Of a DNA stretch of 64,000 nucleotides, positions 1 to 11,514 are shown piece after piece (within the stretch, counting starts at the first letter, position 1; every line of letters starts with the position of its first letter). The notes under the pieces were generated by a model. It was given only the letters and a program-made list of their open reading frames with translations, was not told where the DNA came from and searched no databases. Origin of the DNA: Atopsyche davidsoni (Eukaryota > Arthropoda > Insecta > Trichoptera > Hydrobiosidae); the NCBI GenBank assembly GCA_022113835.1, contig JAILWY010000020.1:1488001-1552000 (forward strand), read 5' to 3'. The position numbers were made by a program, and so were the translations under genes.

Positions 1-299
1 TTAAAATCTTACTACAAAAATGGTGACAAATTCAAATCTTGCGTTAATTTTGGGACACCCTATAAATATGATATCGTCCCTGCTCTCCCAATTCTACTGT
101 TTGTGCATGGCTGCCATTCTGTACTCATTTTGCCATAAGGTGATGGAGAAGTGGACTAGCTTGCTTATAAACCATGAACACGAATTCAACATAAACATCA
201 TAGTAAGATGGTCGCCAACGAAAAAGAATATGTATACTGAAGAGTCTTCCACAGAATGCGCAAAGAAAGGGAACTCTTGGCATTGGAAATGAAGTGGAA

Positions 300-492
300 T
301 TAAATATAGCATCCTCCAGCCGATTGTGCAAGGAAAAATCGAAGGAAAAAGGGGCATTGGAAGGAGGAAGTTTATATGGATGCAGAATTTGCGCCAGTGA
401 CTGGAGAGCGGAAGTGCGGCCGAATTGGTGAGACTGGTCCAGGATGCAGACTCGATGAAATGGTCACCAACCTCTTATGAATAGAGGCATCA
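300..492 (+). mobile_element. LINE 3' end (ORF2 C-terminus remnant)
   Basis: Read from about 302, one frame gives the basic tail typical of insect non-LTR retrotransposon ORF2: a QGKIEGKRGIGRR segment, then FIWMQNLRQ, a stop where Trp is expected, then ESGSAAELVRLVQDADS and a terminal stop near 475. The tail continues as CACCAACCTC and GAAGAAGA and runs into an AT microsatellite. Similar 3' tails recur near 7,530, 40,870 and 46,080. Positions 1-300 may be more of the same element but are too eroded to read. It is a pseudogene fragment. Confidence 0.6.
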
Positions 493-500
493 GAAGAAGA

Positions 501-502
<2 letters not shown>

Positions 503-588
<86 letters not shown>
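503..588. repeat. (AT)n microsatellite
   Basis: Uninterrupted AT dinucleotide repeat of about 43 units directly after the LINE tail. It probably grew from the simple-sequence 3' end of that LINE. Confidence 0.97.
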
Positions 589-590
<2 letters not shown>

Positions 591-1310
591 AAAATGGTAA
601 TATATCCCCAAAAAGTAGTTTTTTTTTAAATTTTATATAGTAAAGCATTTATATGATATTTTTTCCGTCAATCATTTATCTTTTTGATTAACTGAAAAAT
701 TGCTTGCCACTAGGATCTAAAAATAAATATTTTTATAAAATCAACGAGTTGTAACAAATAAATATTGGTATTCACTACTTATCAATTTTTTATTTATAAA
801 AATCACGTTCACTTGTTAAATCTATTGGAATTAATGTCACTATTGCGTGTTTTTTTTTCTAAATTAGCTTTTCGATGATTTTTAATGTTCATCAAACAAA
901 TTCGTCGTTGTCAAACGTAAATATCCGATATCCAGAATACACAATGTCCCTTGTTATATAAATTAAGTGCTGTACTTAGCATAAAAAATACCAATTGTAA
1001 AATCGACTATTGTTAGGAATTATTTAGATAATTTAGTCATCATTTGTAAGCAAAGCACAAAGCTTTTACTTTTTTTACATAAATATATTTAAAAACTATA
1101 TAATATTTATATGAAATATAAATATAATCAATTCACAAGAAAAACCGACCAAAAAAAAATCACAACATTGGTATGATTTAAATTTACATCTGCGGGCCTA
1201 TCATAGCTTGCACTCTTACCAATTGAACTACAGTGCGTCGTTTACTGAATGATACATTGTCTTGTATATATTTGATGGCTTGTTCATATTTTTGTAAATC
1301 ATTGCAGTCA
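589..1310. other. AT-rich non-coding DNA
   Basis: No coding signal. The only structure seen is a weak tRNA-like segment on the minus strand near 1,190-1,250, with an A-box-like run (AGTTCAATTGGTAAGAG on the reverse strand) and an eroded B box. It is probably a SINE or tRNA relic. Confidence 0.5.
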
Positions 1311-1974
1311 TCTACTATAATAATAGCCATTGTGTGTGTGTGTATGTTTTATTTTTTGGTTCTCTATAGAATATCTTTAAATATACAAAGCTGATTTTTT
1401 GCACGTAAGTTCAGTAAGTTTTTCCGCAGTTATGTGCCGAATTTCAAGACGATAGGATAATATTTTCATTCATAAACTAATTAAATGAAACTATCAAATA
1501 TGCTTCATGTACGAATTATATGATTCTGTTGTTCACAGCGAGAATTTCAAATTTAGAACTTTTACAAAAAACCAAAATATGATGCTTCTAAGAAATTTCC
1601 AATTTATGTCAGCTTGACACAAGTACCAATTTTATTTTTTAGTTGCGTTACAAATTATTAATCACATCATTAATAACTAAAAATGCCTTCTAAAAAAATA
1701 ACACCGTCTAAGCACAGCAAACGTAATTAAAAAAGAATAGCACAATTGAACGTGATAAAGACTGCATCTAATAAAGAACAGTGCAGTGAAAGTGATTCGT
1801 TGTTTGTGACACACAATGTGATATTTCCTAGAATGGCTTTGCTTTCGAAATTAATATCCGGTTATTCAAAATATATGTGTACAAAATATTCATCTAATTG
1901 TCAGCCAAACATATGTTCAAACACTATTGCATCGTTCATCGAATACGTCATTTTATGACGGGCTACACTTCTAG
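1311..1974 (+). mobile_element. Non-autonomous Helitron, copy 1
   Basis: Starts with TCTACTATAATAATAGCC and ends with CTAG at 1971-1974. Just upstream of the 3' end is a hairpin, CGTCAT-TTT-ATGACG, followed by ten bases. This is the layout expected for a Helitron 3' end (hairpin, then CTRR). The interior carries a short decayed coding start (MPSKKITPSKHSKRN, then stop) that resembles the beginning of a Helitron protein; there is no Rep or helicase domain. Closely similar copies lie at 11,515, 12,199, 35,366 and, reversed, at 39,228-39,895. Confidence 0.8.
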
Positions 1975-2949
1975 TAATTAAATAAACTCCATTGAGATCG
2001 CCTCTGAGCACTTAAATCAGGTCTGCCTCACTCACCATTGCGCCATTTGCCAATACAGCCTGCCGTTTACCGAGTTCACCCTTAATTACCTACGCGCGAA
2101 GGGTTGGGTCGGTCAACCCCCGATCCGATGGACGGCTGATTTAAAATTTTGTACGGGGTGGATTAAAGATTATCCCTTTTAAAAACCCTGCTTCACATAA
2201 CGCGCGCCGCATTATGTCCCTAAATAAATTACACCAATGAAAGGGTATTTTTTTCATGCTTAATTCCGACGGACGCCACTGCGTTTTTTTTTTTTATTTT
2301 CAAATTTAATACATGAATTTTTATAAAAGGTTTTTTGTTTGCATTATTTATATGGTAATTAAGCACCATCAGTCAATATAATTATATAAATATTCGCATG
2401 TAACCGAGAGCATTTGCATTTTTTTTTATACAAAAAAATCGTGTGGTAAATTTATAATTTTGAAATTCTTTAATTAAAATTTTCCGACGGATGCCACTGA
2501 CAATTCAGATACAATAATTTATTTAAAAAGTTTTTTTTAATATTAATATGGTAATTATAAACTGACAGTAGATATAATTTTACAATTTCACGCGTGAAAT
2601 AGAAATAATTTTATTTTTACAGTTTATATTTTGTTGAAATTAATAAAAAAATTATTATAAATGGAAATATAAAATTTTTCTTGTATCTGTTATGTATATA
2701 AAAATGATAAGAAATAAAATACAGTAACAAAATTCTAGGAATTGATATTAGTAAAGTTGAGTTGAAATGAGTAGAAAATTAATCGAAAAAAAACGTGACT
2801 TTTATCCTTCATGCTGTGAATTATTTAAAAATATTTTCGTCGTTTCACGGCATCAAAATTATAGTAAAATTAAAAACGCCTTAATGTTTCATACGACTAC
2901 GAACTCGGAACCCTGATGTCGGCACACAAGCTACTTTAGCAGTTTTACC
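1975..2949. other. Non-coding, with a diverged duplication
   Basis: No gene seen. A GC-richer patch lies at about 1,990-2,220. The phrase TTCCGACGGA(C/T)GCCACTG occurs near 2,264 and again near 2,482 with similar AT-rich sequence after each, suggesting an old duplication of about 218 bp. Confidence 0.45.
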
Positions 2950-3069
2950 AGTGGCGTGCGGAGAGTTCAAAATCAAGGCAATCCTTTTATTTATCATTTA
3001 ATATATATATGTATATTATTTTTTATATGGCAAGCAATGCTTTATTGCTTGTATGGACCGCACGCCACT
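2950..3069. mobile_element. Short MITE with AGTGGCGTGCGG ends
   Basis: A 120-bp AT-rich body is bounded by AGTGGCGTGCGG on the left and its exact reverse complement CCGCACGCCACT on the right. Related end-like words occur near 38,463 and 51,287. It has no coding capacity. The superfamily cannot be assigned because no clear target duplication is visible. Confidence 0.6.
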
Positions 3070-4106
3070 AGATAGTTCAGAGCGTACTTTGACTAATGCA
3101 TTTACTTTATTAATATGTACTAGATTATGTAAATGGGATACTTGAATATATAATGTTTATTAGCTTAATTAAAATACGGTTTCACGGATTGGACACATAA
3201 AAGTCTAATTTGTTTTAATTACCGAAACCTTTATGAAAAGACATAAAGATCTTTTAAAGATATTTAAAATATGTTATAATTTCAAAAATAAATTTATAAG
3301 ATTTTTGTGAAAGATACTCAAAAATAAATTATAAATTAAATCACAAGTATTAAATAGATTTTTTAAACATTTTTTAACAAAACGAGGGATTTATTATGAA
3401 TTCGTTGTTATGAAACACAATTTCGTTTCGACATACAAGCATGCTAGCCGTAGGACCACGAGATGGTTTTAAAATTTTAATAAGTATTTAAAACGCATTT
3501 ATTAAATTAAATATTATTTTTTTTTACTTGTATCTAGCGCACAAACATGGCTAATGGATTTAATTAAAATTCATTATTTTTTGCTCCACTCAGTCAACAA
3601 CTTAATATATACAAGATTTTTTACAGCCTTTAACTTAATTTCCTCAGTAATTAGTCCCGATTCTCTCCCAACTCAAGTCTGTTTATTCAAAAAGAAATAC
3701 GAAATTAAAAATTCACTCCACTACTTCAGTAAAGGCTTGAAGACATAAAAATATATAAATTATATACATATTTATATTTGCCACTGGCCTAATTTCTGCA
3801 TTCACACTAGCTATCTTTTTCCAATACATGTATTTATAATATAGTATTAATAGTAAACTATACTTAGTGTTTCTGAAAATATGCCCAAAAGAGGATAGTT
3901 TTTTACCACTGCATGGAGTTTTCTCTGCCATTCGTGACGTAATCATCCCTTAAATACTCCCCTATAAATCCAAATTCTTTTAAGATTTTTTTTATATATT
4001 TATAAATATACTGTCATCAATTTCATCGACTTCAGGTAATACAAATAAAATAGCATCTCCCTTGACTGAAACGCAATTATCAACAATGTAAACTCGTTCT
4101 CTGCCT
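3070..4106. other. AT-rich non-coding DNA
   Basis: Only short AT-biased reading frames without recognisable protein features. No repeat family identified. Confidence 0.5.
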
Positions 4107-4295
4107 TTGTGGAAGGTAGTGTCGTCTCGTTTGGTAGAAAAAAAGCTCCGAATCGATTCCAAAATCGATAGCAAGATGGCCGCCGGGCACGGAAATCGCA
4201 TTCGTTTGTTTCTGAACGATCTCGATTGTTTTGCTTGGTGCAATTTTACGATTGAATCACGCCCATACTCGTGCACGAGCTTAACCCGCTGAATG
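4107..4295. promoter_or_regulatory. GC-rich island with a YY1/Pho-like site
   Basis: A sharply GC-richer patch inside AT-rich DNA. It contains AAGATGGCCGCC at 4173-4184, which matches the vertebrate YY1 and fly Pho core (GCCAT on the opposite strand), and two ATCGAT words just upstream. It overlaps frames of 61 and 105 residues that look accidental. A regulatory role is inferred. Confidence 0.3.
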
Positions 4296-4421
4296 CATCG
4301 AAGGTGCAACTCTATCTAAAGCAGCTTTATTTAATATATATATATATATATATATTTAATTGACATGAGTACGTTGGTTCATATAAAGGATATGATTGTT
4401 AAAAATTCTTGCTATGTTGAA

Positions 4422-4460
4422 GTGGCTCGTTAGCATAATTGGATAATGCACCGGCCACCT
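4422..4460 (+). repeat. tRNA-Thr-like SINE, truncated
   Basis: A partial copy of the family described at 19,810: the 5' flank (ATGATTGTTAAAAATTCT), the A box and the CACCGGCCA anticodon arm are present, and the T arm is deleted. It resumes at a 3' flank similar to the family's CTGAGAGTTTCTT. Confidence 0.6.
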
Positions 4461-4804
4461 GATATTTTTTCTGAGAGTTTCTTAAAATCAACTTAATATG
4501 TGAAAAAAATGTAGTAAATCATATTTAAAAAAAAAAGCAGTTTAGAAAGCAGTCTAATTCTATAAAAATATATTTTCTAGGTGTATAGGACGGCTGCTTG
4601 TATTTTTAATATTTTTTAACAAAAAAATGACGGTGATATTTCTGCTTTTGCGAAGATTTTTCTACGCATAGGATTTATATCAAACCCACCTTTTATATTT
4701 CATGTCATGAAAATCATAAAAAAAAAACGCGTGCGACGATAAAATATGAAAATTGAAAACAACGAAACTAGACTATTTAAATATTCAATTCAACTCGGGC
4801 ACCA

Positions 4805-5125
4805 TTATTTGAATACGATTGCAAACAGTCGCTGAATTAATTTCCGCAATCTTAGAAGAGGACCGCCCCCGGGAAAATCAATCAGAGGGGGTATTATCCG
4901 GCCGACCCGCGGTCGGTAATGCAGGCATCTATATGCCCCCCGACCCTGGATCAGGGCACATCGATCCGGCGCTGAATAATTCATTCAATCGGTTGCTAAG
5001 TGAAAGAATAATCGAAGCGATCAATTGTTGGCGCGAGATGCCAAGATGGCTGCTGCCTCCGAGCATTTCGTATTCCGGGGCCCGGGATTCGTTATCGCGG
5101 GGTATATTTGATGAGGTGACTTGAA
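4805..5125. promoter_or_regulatory. GC-rich island, putative regulatory element
   Basis: About 320 bp of strongly GC-enriched sequence with CpG-rich words, and AAGATGGCTGC at 5043. A 101-residue frame covers it on the plus strand, but there is a second frame on the other strand and neither resembles a protein I know. High complexity in an AT-rich desert suggests constraint; function unknown. Confidence 0.3.
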
Positions 5126-5164
5126 AAGACAATTATTTAAACAGCTATATATAGACTCGTCAGC

Positions 5165-5208
5165 GCGCTGAAACTCGCTGAAAACTCACTGAAAACCCAC
5201 TGAAAACA
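5165..5208. repeat. 11-bp tandem repeat (about 4 units)
   Basis: Four near-identical units of the form CTGAAAACTCA, differing only in the last few bases. A small local expansion just downstream of the GC-rich island. Confidence 0.8.
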
Positions 5209-6554
5209 AAGCCTTTTTAAATTTGCAAGGCGTGATGCAGGGGACACGAACTTAACAGTATCTAAGTTGAACCTGGTTTACATTCAAAGCTTTTCAGCTG
5301 AAATAAAAACCACATTGGAATGAGTCTACATAAATCATTTGCGAAAATAAGTCTACAAAGAGAGACAAGAACTAAAAAATTAGGCTTCTTTTTACTTTCA
5401 GTTAAAATTACATCCATTCGGGATTCATTTGCCAAAAAATATAATAGAATACACCGGAGGCTATCCACTCTACATACTAAGCCAATAAACAATAATATTC
5501 AAAAGCTGTACAAGTCGATATTTTTAAAATATTAAAATAAAAAAAAATTACGGTTGTCTGGAGATGATAATTTTTCTCGCGAAGCTTTCGGCCGTGAACG
5601 TCGCGTTTCACATTATAAATAAATAAACGCACCCAAAACACCGAGGTTTTTTTTTTTTTCCTTCTTCTCCTTTTAACAGATAAATCTTTTTTTCGACTGT
5701 GTTTCAAACAGCGTGCAAAAAAAGCGTACGGCACTGATATTTCGTTTTTTTTGCAGTGGCGCGCGACAGGGCCGCCCGGCGGGAGGGGGGGTTTTTTTTT
5801 TTTTTTTTTTTTTTCCCCCACCCTGGACTAATTCCGCTGAAACTTTATTTCCTATTTGCGCGTTATAATTTTTGGCAACTTTCGGCAAAAAAAAAAAAAA
5901 ATTTGAAAAGTTACTTCACCTGTATTTTCTTTGCAACATTGCTGGAATTGTATTTTTTGTTTTGACATGTTTGAAATTTCTGAATTTTGTATATGTTAGG
6001 GAATTTTATTTCTTTGTAATATATCCAAACAAGGCAATGTCGCCTGTAAATATTTTCAAAATACGATCGATCAAAAGCCCATTTTGAAAGCTTTCACGAG
6101 GCACAGTGTTTTCAGGAAAACAACAAACTATAATGTAATTATTAATAGAAAAAATTGTTACGAAGCCAAAACGTCAAATTAATAATCAAAACAAGACGCG
6201 ACTTAACATCTAAACAAAAATTCATCAGCAGCTGTTAAAATGCACAAACATGAAAATAAACCAATTTTTATTTTATTACTTTCTAATGATTCTTATACTA
6301 TAACTTTTATTGCATGTACCTTTTGGTCGATTATTATTAATAAATATCGCTCATGGTCACCCTATTTTTTATACATCGGTTATACTTTTGAATCCGGACT
6401 CGATTAGCAATATAAAGATCCGCCGGCGATAAGTTACTCTGCACCTGAAGATCGAGTGCTGAAATATAATAAAAATATATAACACGCGCCCGGTCACAGC
6501 CATTTTAAATTACAAATCCATAAACCGAAAAGGCGAGACAGAATAATATATGAA

Positions 6555-6585
<31 letters not shown>

Positions 6586-7000
6586 AATAAAAGAAAACAT
6601 AACGAATTATGGAGTCCCCAATGGAGTAAGAAGTAAATTGTTAAAACATTTAGAGCGGTTCACGTCTGCTGTGCGGAATTCCACATCTCCGATGGGGTAA
6701 ATGTGAATAAAAAAAAATGTTATATTAAAAAGGCGTACAGAAATTGTTCCGAATTTATTTTTGCTGACAGATGCCGCAGCCATTTTAAATTTATGACCAC
6801 AGACAAAAACAGCCGAGCGGGCCGCGACCTCCTCGGAGGCTTTATTTTTTTTTATTTATGCACGCTTAAGGCGCGGCGCAATTTAAATGTTGCTTTTATT
6901 TAATTCCGGTATTATTGCGGGCCTGGCTTCGTTGGCGTGTTCGTGCTGTTTGATTTTGTCACTATTTTGCTGCTAATAAATAGATATGTGATAACTATAA
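5209..7000. other. Non-coding DNA with homopolymer tracts
   Basis: No gene seen. At 5,758-5,822 a GC-rich stretch ends in a seven-base G run followed by a T run of about 20 and then CCCCCA. A (TA)n tract lies at about 6,563-6,586. The phrase GCCATTTTAAATT occurs twice, near 6,499 and 6,779, and matches the YY1/Pho core. Confidence 0.5.
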
Positions 7001-7004
7001 CCTC

Positions 7005-7590
7005 TATGTGCCCTGAGCGTGTAATAGAGCAGTGGTCTAGGAGTGAAGTGCTCTGAAAATACCATGTCGAGGTGGGAAGACCATCAGAGTATCAGATCTA
7101 AACGCCAGAACTGTGTTAGAAAAGAATTATATAATAATGCTATTGGACAGCAGCCTTTTCCTTCCAATATAAAACTGCGGTATAGAAAGACCCTCAGACC
7201 CACTAAACCAGGGGTCCCTAACCCTTTTGCACCCAAGAGCACATTCTAGAATGCTGGTCGGGGGCGGCGGGCACCGTTTATTTTTTCAAGGTATATTTAT
7301 AATTGGACATAGTCAATAATACATATAATAACAATTGATATAAAAATATAATTTATTCGCTAAATACTGTAAACTTAAATATTTTTTATCGTGGTCGCAC
7401 AGCGGCGGGCACACGTAAAACGCTCGGCGGGCACCATGGTGCCCGCGGGCACAGGGTTGGAAACCACTGCACTACACTATTTTCCCATTAGAAAACCATG
7501 ATCTCTGGCTCAGCGTGAGTATATGCCCAATGAAATGGTCGCCAACCTCCTCAGAGGAGAGGCACTTGATGAAGAAGATATATTCTGACT
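7005..7590 (+). mobile_element. LINE-family 3' segment, interrupted
   Basis: Starts near a CCCTGAGCG phrase and ends with ATGGTCGCCAACCTCCTC and GAAGAAGA, the tail also seen near 470, 40,870 and 46,080. The copy at 40,625-40,915 shares the same order of phrases (CCGAGCG, GTGTTCTGGA, AATATCAAATCTAAA, AAACC, GGTCACCAACC). It is split by the hAT-like MITE at 7,209-7,469. No intact frame. Confidence 0.5.
7209..7469. mobile_element. hAT-type MITE with 8-bp target duplication
   Basis: A 261-bp element starting CAGGGGTCCCTAACCC and ending GGGTTGGAAACCACTG, imperfect terminal inverted repeats (12 of 16 positions) of the form typical of hAT transposons. It is flanked by CACTAAAC on the left and CACTACAC on the right, an 8-bp duplication with one mismatch, as hAT transposases produce. 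The middle is AT-rich and the sub-terminal parts are GC-rich (GGCGGGCACC repeated). It sits inside the LINE-family segment, so it inserted later. Confidence 0.75.
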
Positions 7591-8430
7591 ATAATACAGT
7601 TATTCGTATTAATTTGAAACAATTACAAAATCTTCAATCAACAGCTAATAAATAAAATAAAAACAGCAGTTCACACACAGTGTAGATATTAAAATTATTT
7701 CTATACATGTATATATTAATTATTTTGAAGAGCCTTGCTCTAAATATCAGCCTGCTCTCTGCTTTTGAGATGGATACTGACATCTTCTCAAAGTCGAATT
7801 CTACTGCAGAGTGAAACAATTTAATTACAATTCCATCATATCAACAATACACTTCTCAACCGGTTGCGCCATAACAAGTGATTAAACTCCGATTGTACGT
7901 TTGAGCATGTAGATTTTAGATGGAATTACTAATTTAACCGCCCTATTTATTTATAGTATGATATTAACAATTCGAAAATTTTACTTGTTGTAAGTAACTC
8001 TATTCGTATATATTTAATTTTTAACCAAGTTTTATAAATTCATAGAGTAACCCTCAGCGCTCTTTGAGCATGGAGCAGCCTCCACACCCCCGGGTCCAGA
8101 GCACCGCTTTATATCTAAACAAGATGAAATAAACATATGATTGAGAAAGGCTTGTGGTTTGCTACAAAATAATATATTATTTATGTGTTTTGCCGTCTGT
8201 CGGTTTTTGCGTTTTTATTTCTGCCTTTTTTCGAAGAGGGTTGAGAGATTTATTAAAGAGTATGTTTTAAACAAGCCCTTACTTCAAAATGCCACTTAGT
8301 GTTTTTCTTTTTTTTTTTAATATTAATTACATATAATTAATTTTTATAAAATAATTATTTTTAATGTGGTACACGTACTCAAGTTTTTACTTCATTTCGG
8401 GACAAATTGTAACGCTTTTCGACTAAATGA
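7591..8430. other. AT-rich non-coding DNA
   Basis: No gene, RNA or clear repeat recognised. A short GC-richer phrase near 8,051-8,105 is not interpretable. Confidence 0.5.
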
Positions 8431-8640
8431 TAAATTTTATTTTAGCATGCGGTGAAAAGGAGATTTCGCTCTCAACTTTCCCAAGGATCGCCAATATATT
8501 AAAAGTTGGGTGAAATTTCTCCGACCGCCGGGTGTTTCGCCATTGTGGCCGGGCGTCTTCTTATTTTTCAGCGTATTGTCTTTCTTAATTAAAGGGCGAC
8601 GCCATCTTGGAGCGGGGCGCACAAAATGGCACTAAATTAA
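8431..8640. promoter_or_regulatory. GC-rich island with paired GCCAT words
   Basis: GC-rich patch with GCCATCTTGG at 8,601 and AAAATGGC at 8,623, the same core in opposite orientations about 15 bp apart. This is like YY1/Pho sites. Regulatory role inferred only. Confidence 0.25.
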
Positions 8641-10568
8641 TATAAACATCTGACTTATCTATGATTTAAGACCCTCGAGATGTGAAAATGTATACAGACT
8701 TTTTCGAATATTTGATGGATTCCATTTTTTATCCAAACCAGTTTAATGAACTTAATTGATTATATTATATTGTAAACTTTATCCGTAGATGGTCCCGGAA
8801 AAGTCACGGTCCTTGTTTTTTCGGATCGTTCCGAAAAACGATTTTCTAAGAAATATTCCGCCCCGTCTTCGGTGTGTTTATTATCAATTAATTTTATTCG
8901 CTAACTTATTATTTTTATCTGATGAAGGGTTGGGAATTTAATTTGACATGCACCATTTAACGCTTTTCTTGAAAATGTTATTTGATTCTTATTACTGACT
9001 TAGATTTTTGCCAAGATTAAATATATTGCAAGACAATTTGTAATTAATTATTATAATAACCATTCAACGGTGAATCGAGAATCTTAAGCATCGGACAATC
9101 ATTTTCAAAATATAACGAGACAGTTAATATGTTAATTTACTAAATATCATTGTTTACAGCTTTTGGATGCAATAAATCAAAGCTTTGCATATAAAATCGC
9201 TTATAAAGAGACATGGCACTGAATACTGAAAATATGTGTCATATAATAAAATGCATTATCTTATTGAGTTAAAGGCGTAAAATATTATTTCTTCTACATT
9301 TCGGCTTTATTCACGAAAACAACAAACATACAAATATGTAATATATAAATAAGAAAATATACATAATGCCAATTATAATCAATTTTCAATTGAATTCAGC
9401 AATTACTCGCTGAAACGAAAACATAACACTGAATTATGGCCAAATATAAATGGGGTTGTTATACAATTTCAAATGGATTCAATTGAAAACTCCTCCATCC
9501 CCCGTCTGGGACATTTGTAAACACATCTGGCTTTCAATTCATCACAAAGTATCACCATCTGGGGCTGAGGAGAACGATCTGGGCGAGACGTGACTCAATC
9601 GTGGGGGAGTACATGTGGTGCAAACGGCTTCTTTCCAATGGTCCCACTATTTTTGGGGTGCTTGCAAACCACCAAATGGTCCCCACACCACCCCCATGAT
9701 AACCACACGTAAAAAAAAAAATCAAATAAAAATTTATATATAAACACAGTATAAGCATCGAGTCAAGAGGCTGTATTCAATATCAGTACACATTTAAAAA
9801 AAACTGTTTTATTTGAGACCTTTAGACCATTTTAAAGCCTTCGTTAAATGCATATATAATACACAAAATTATAATACATTAAAATTCTTAAGGTGTGTGA
9901 TAAAAAGTTGTATATTTGTGAACTTGTTCAAGTATTCATTATCAAATTTACATTTGAACGACGACCTGTTGGACTATAATAAATTTTATTTCCGATGCCT
10001 TAATGATAACATTAATAACAGTTTAGATATAAAACCAAGTAATATGAATTTAGTATTTTACAAATTACCTGCATTATATGCCGTTTAAACACTTAGAAAA
10101 ACACGAATAATAAGGTGAAATCGTGGGACTTGGCAATTATTCTCGTGGAGACTCGAGAATGTTCCTTGCACGCCACTGCGCTGTTCGGAAACCCCGACCA
10201 TCAATTATAAACCCTGGTAAACTATTGAAATTAATATAATACACTAGTTAAAAGAGCAAAGTTACCCTGGAATTTTGTAAAACACGAAACTTGTTCATAT
10301 TACCAACATTATATTTCAATTTCCGGTTTTTATAAAACGCTTTGTTGTGCTTTCATTCTGTGCCATGACTTTATTAACTGAAATCCATTACATATATATT
10401 TCAGACTCAACACTGAGATTTTTTTAATGTTTAAAATAAACTAACACAGGTTTGAATTACGGTTGTTAAAAGTATAATAAAATATGCATTTATTTAGCTA
10501 TTTAGTCTACCCAACCTGCGACACAAAAGCTTAATTTTTTTTCACGACAGCCTGGATTTATTTGTAAA
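8641..10568. other. Non-coding DNA
   Basis: No gene seen. A moderately GC-rich, non-repetitive segment at about 9,480-9,715 has no plausible frame. A 91-residue AT-rich frame at 9,813-10,088 (many Asn, Leu, Phe, Tyr) has no recognisable features and is probably chance. Confidence 0.5.
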
Positions 10569-10850
10569 ACACATTGATTTTTGTGAAGACCGTCTCACAG
10601 GAAGTACGATTTTGCCTATACAGGTTTGATTGATTGATAATGATTAAGTACATTTTTTCAAATATTGAAAATTGATTAAAGAAACTCTTAGAAAAATATC
10701 ATTGTGATTTGTGTGGGATTTGAACCCACATTCCCAAGCCAACATGGCCGGTGCATTACCAATTATACCAACGAATCACTATTACTAGACAAGAATTTTT
10801 AAAAATCATATCCTATAAATGAAACAACGTACTTATTTAATATTTCATTG
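10569..10850 (-). mobile_element. tRNA-Thr-like SINE, long copy (minus)
   Basis: The tRNA-like body is at 10,704-10,779 (76 nt) on the minus strand, with intact A and B boxes. The flanks are shared with the copy at 31,531-31,770: TTTGTGAAGACCGTCTC and GATAATGATTAAGTAC on one side, AACAATCATATCCTATAAA and AACGTACTTATTT on the other. This defines a unit of about 280 bp that moves together. The next copy lies head-to-head with it at 10,850. Confidence 0.7.
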
Positions 10851-10975
10851 GCATAATGAGTACGTTGTTTCATTTGTTGGATATGATTGTTAAAAATTAT
10901 TGCCTAGTATTAGTGATTCGTTAGTATAATTAGTAATGCACCGGCCATGTAAGTTTGGGGACGTGGGTCAGGTTA
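10850..10975 (+). repeat. tRNA-Thr-like SINE, inverted partner (plus)
   Basis: Inverted copy of the neighbouring SINE. The roughly 90 bp from GAGTACGTTGTTTCATTTG to CACCGGCC matches the reverse complement of the left copy closely. The tRNA-like body starts at 10,913 and keeps the A box, but the B box is broken (GTGGGTCAGG). The pair forms a long imperfect palindrome centred near 10,845. Confidence 0.7.
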
Positions 10976-11039
10976 GGTCAATTTTCAATATTTAATTAAT
11001 TAATTAAAATTAATTCATAAAAATCTATTTTCAAAGTTT

Positions 11040-11435
11040 TGGTACCAACTTTGAGTTTGCTCTGTTTTTGGGTAGTCTCATTAAACTCACCCCCCTGAAG
11101 ATGGTCCCAGTATCCCAACGACATGAGCGATTATTTTTTAATCAACACCCAACAGTCCGGTCGCGTATTTGCGCAGTATCTGTAACCGTTTTGCCAAAGT
11201 CGTCGCGGCATAATCTAAGGTCAACACAGAGGCGGTGCCAGGGCGAGTGGCGTGCGCGGATCGTGCTGGGCAAACACGCCACCCTCTCGCCCCGTGTGCA
11301 CAGTCTGGCCTAATCGTGTGGACTCGCGGCGGTGCTGGCTCCTCGGAATGACTGCTGCTCGTGGAGGGTAGGGAGGGGGCGCCGTGACGTCAGAGCCGAG
11401 CGGCTGACGACGCATACAGGCAATGCCGCAGGCAA
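11040..11435. promoter_or_regulatory. CpG-rich island with a CRE site
   Basis: A GC-rich, CpG-rich block with a consensus CRE (TGACGTCA) at 11,385-11,392. No start codon leads into a convincing protein. It could be a promoter of an undetected transcript. Confidence 0.3.
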
Positions 11436-11514
11436 GCGTTGAAAATATTTGTTTTAAAAAAAAAAAAAACAATTTTTTATAAATATTTGACTTACACGCA
11501 TATATTGACTTATA

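Noticed and set aside
3992..4309. 105-residue minus-strand frame
   Set aside because: No recognisable domain, no splice or promoter context, and an overlapping plus-strand frame of similar length.
9813..10088. 91-residue plus-strand frame
   Set aside because: AT-driven composition (Asn, Tyr, Phe, Leu), no domain, no flanking exon signals.
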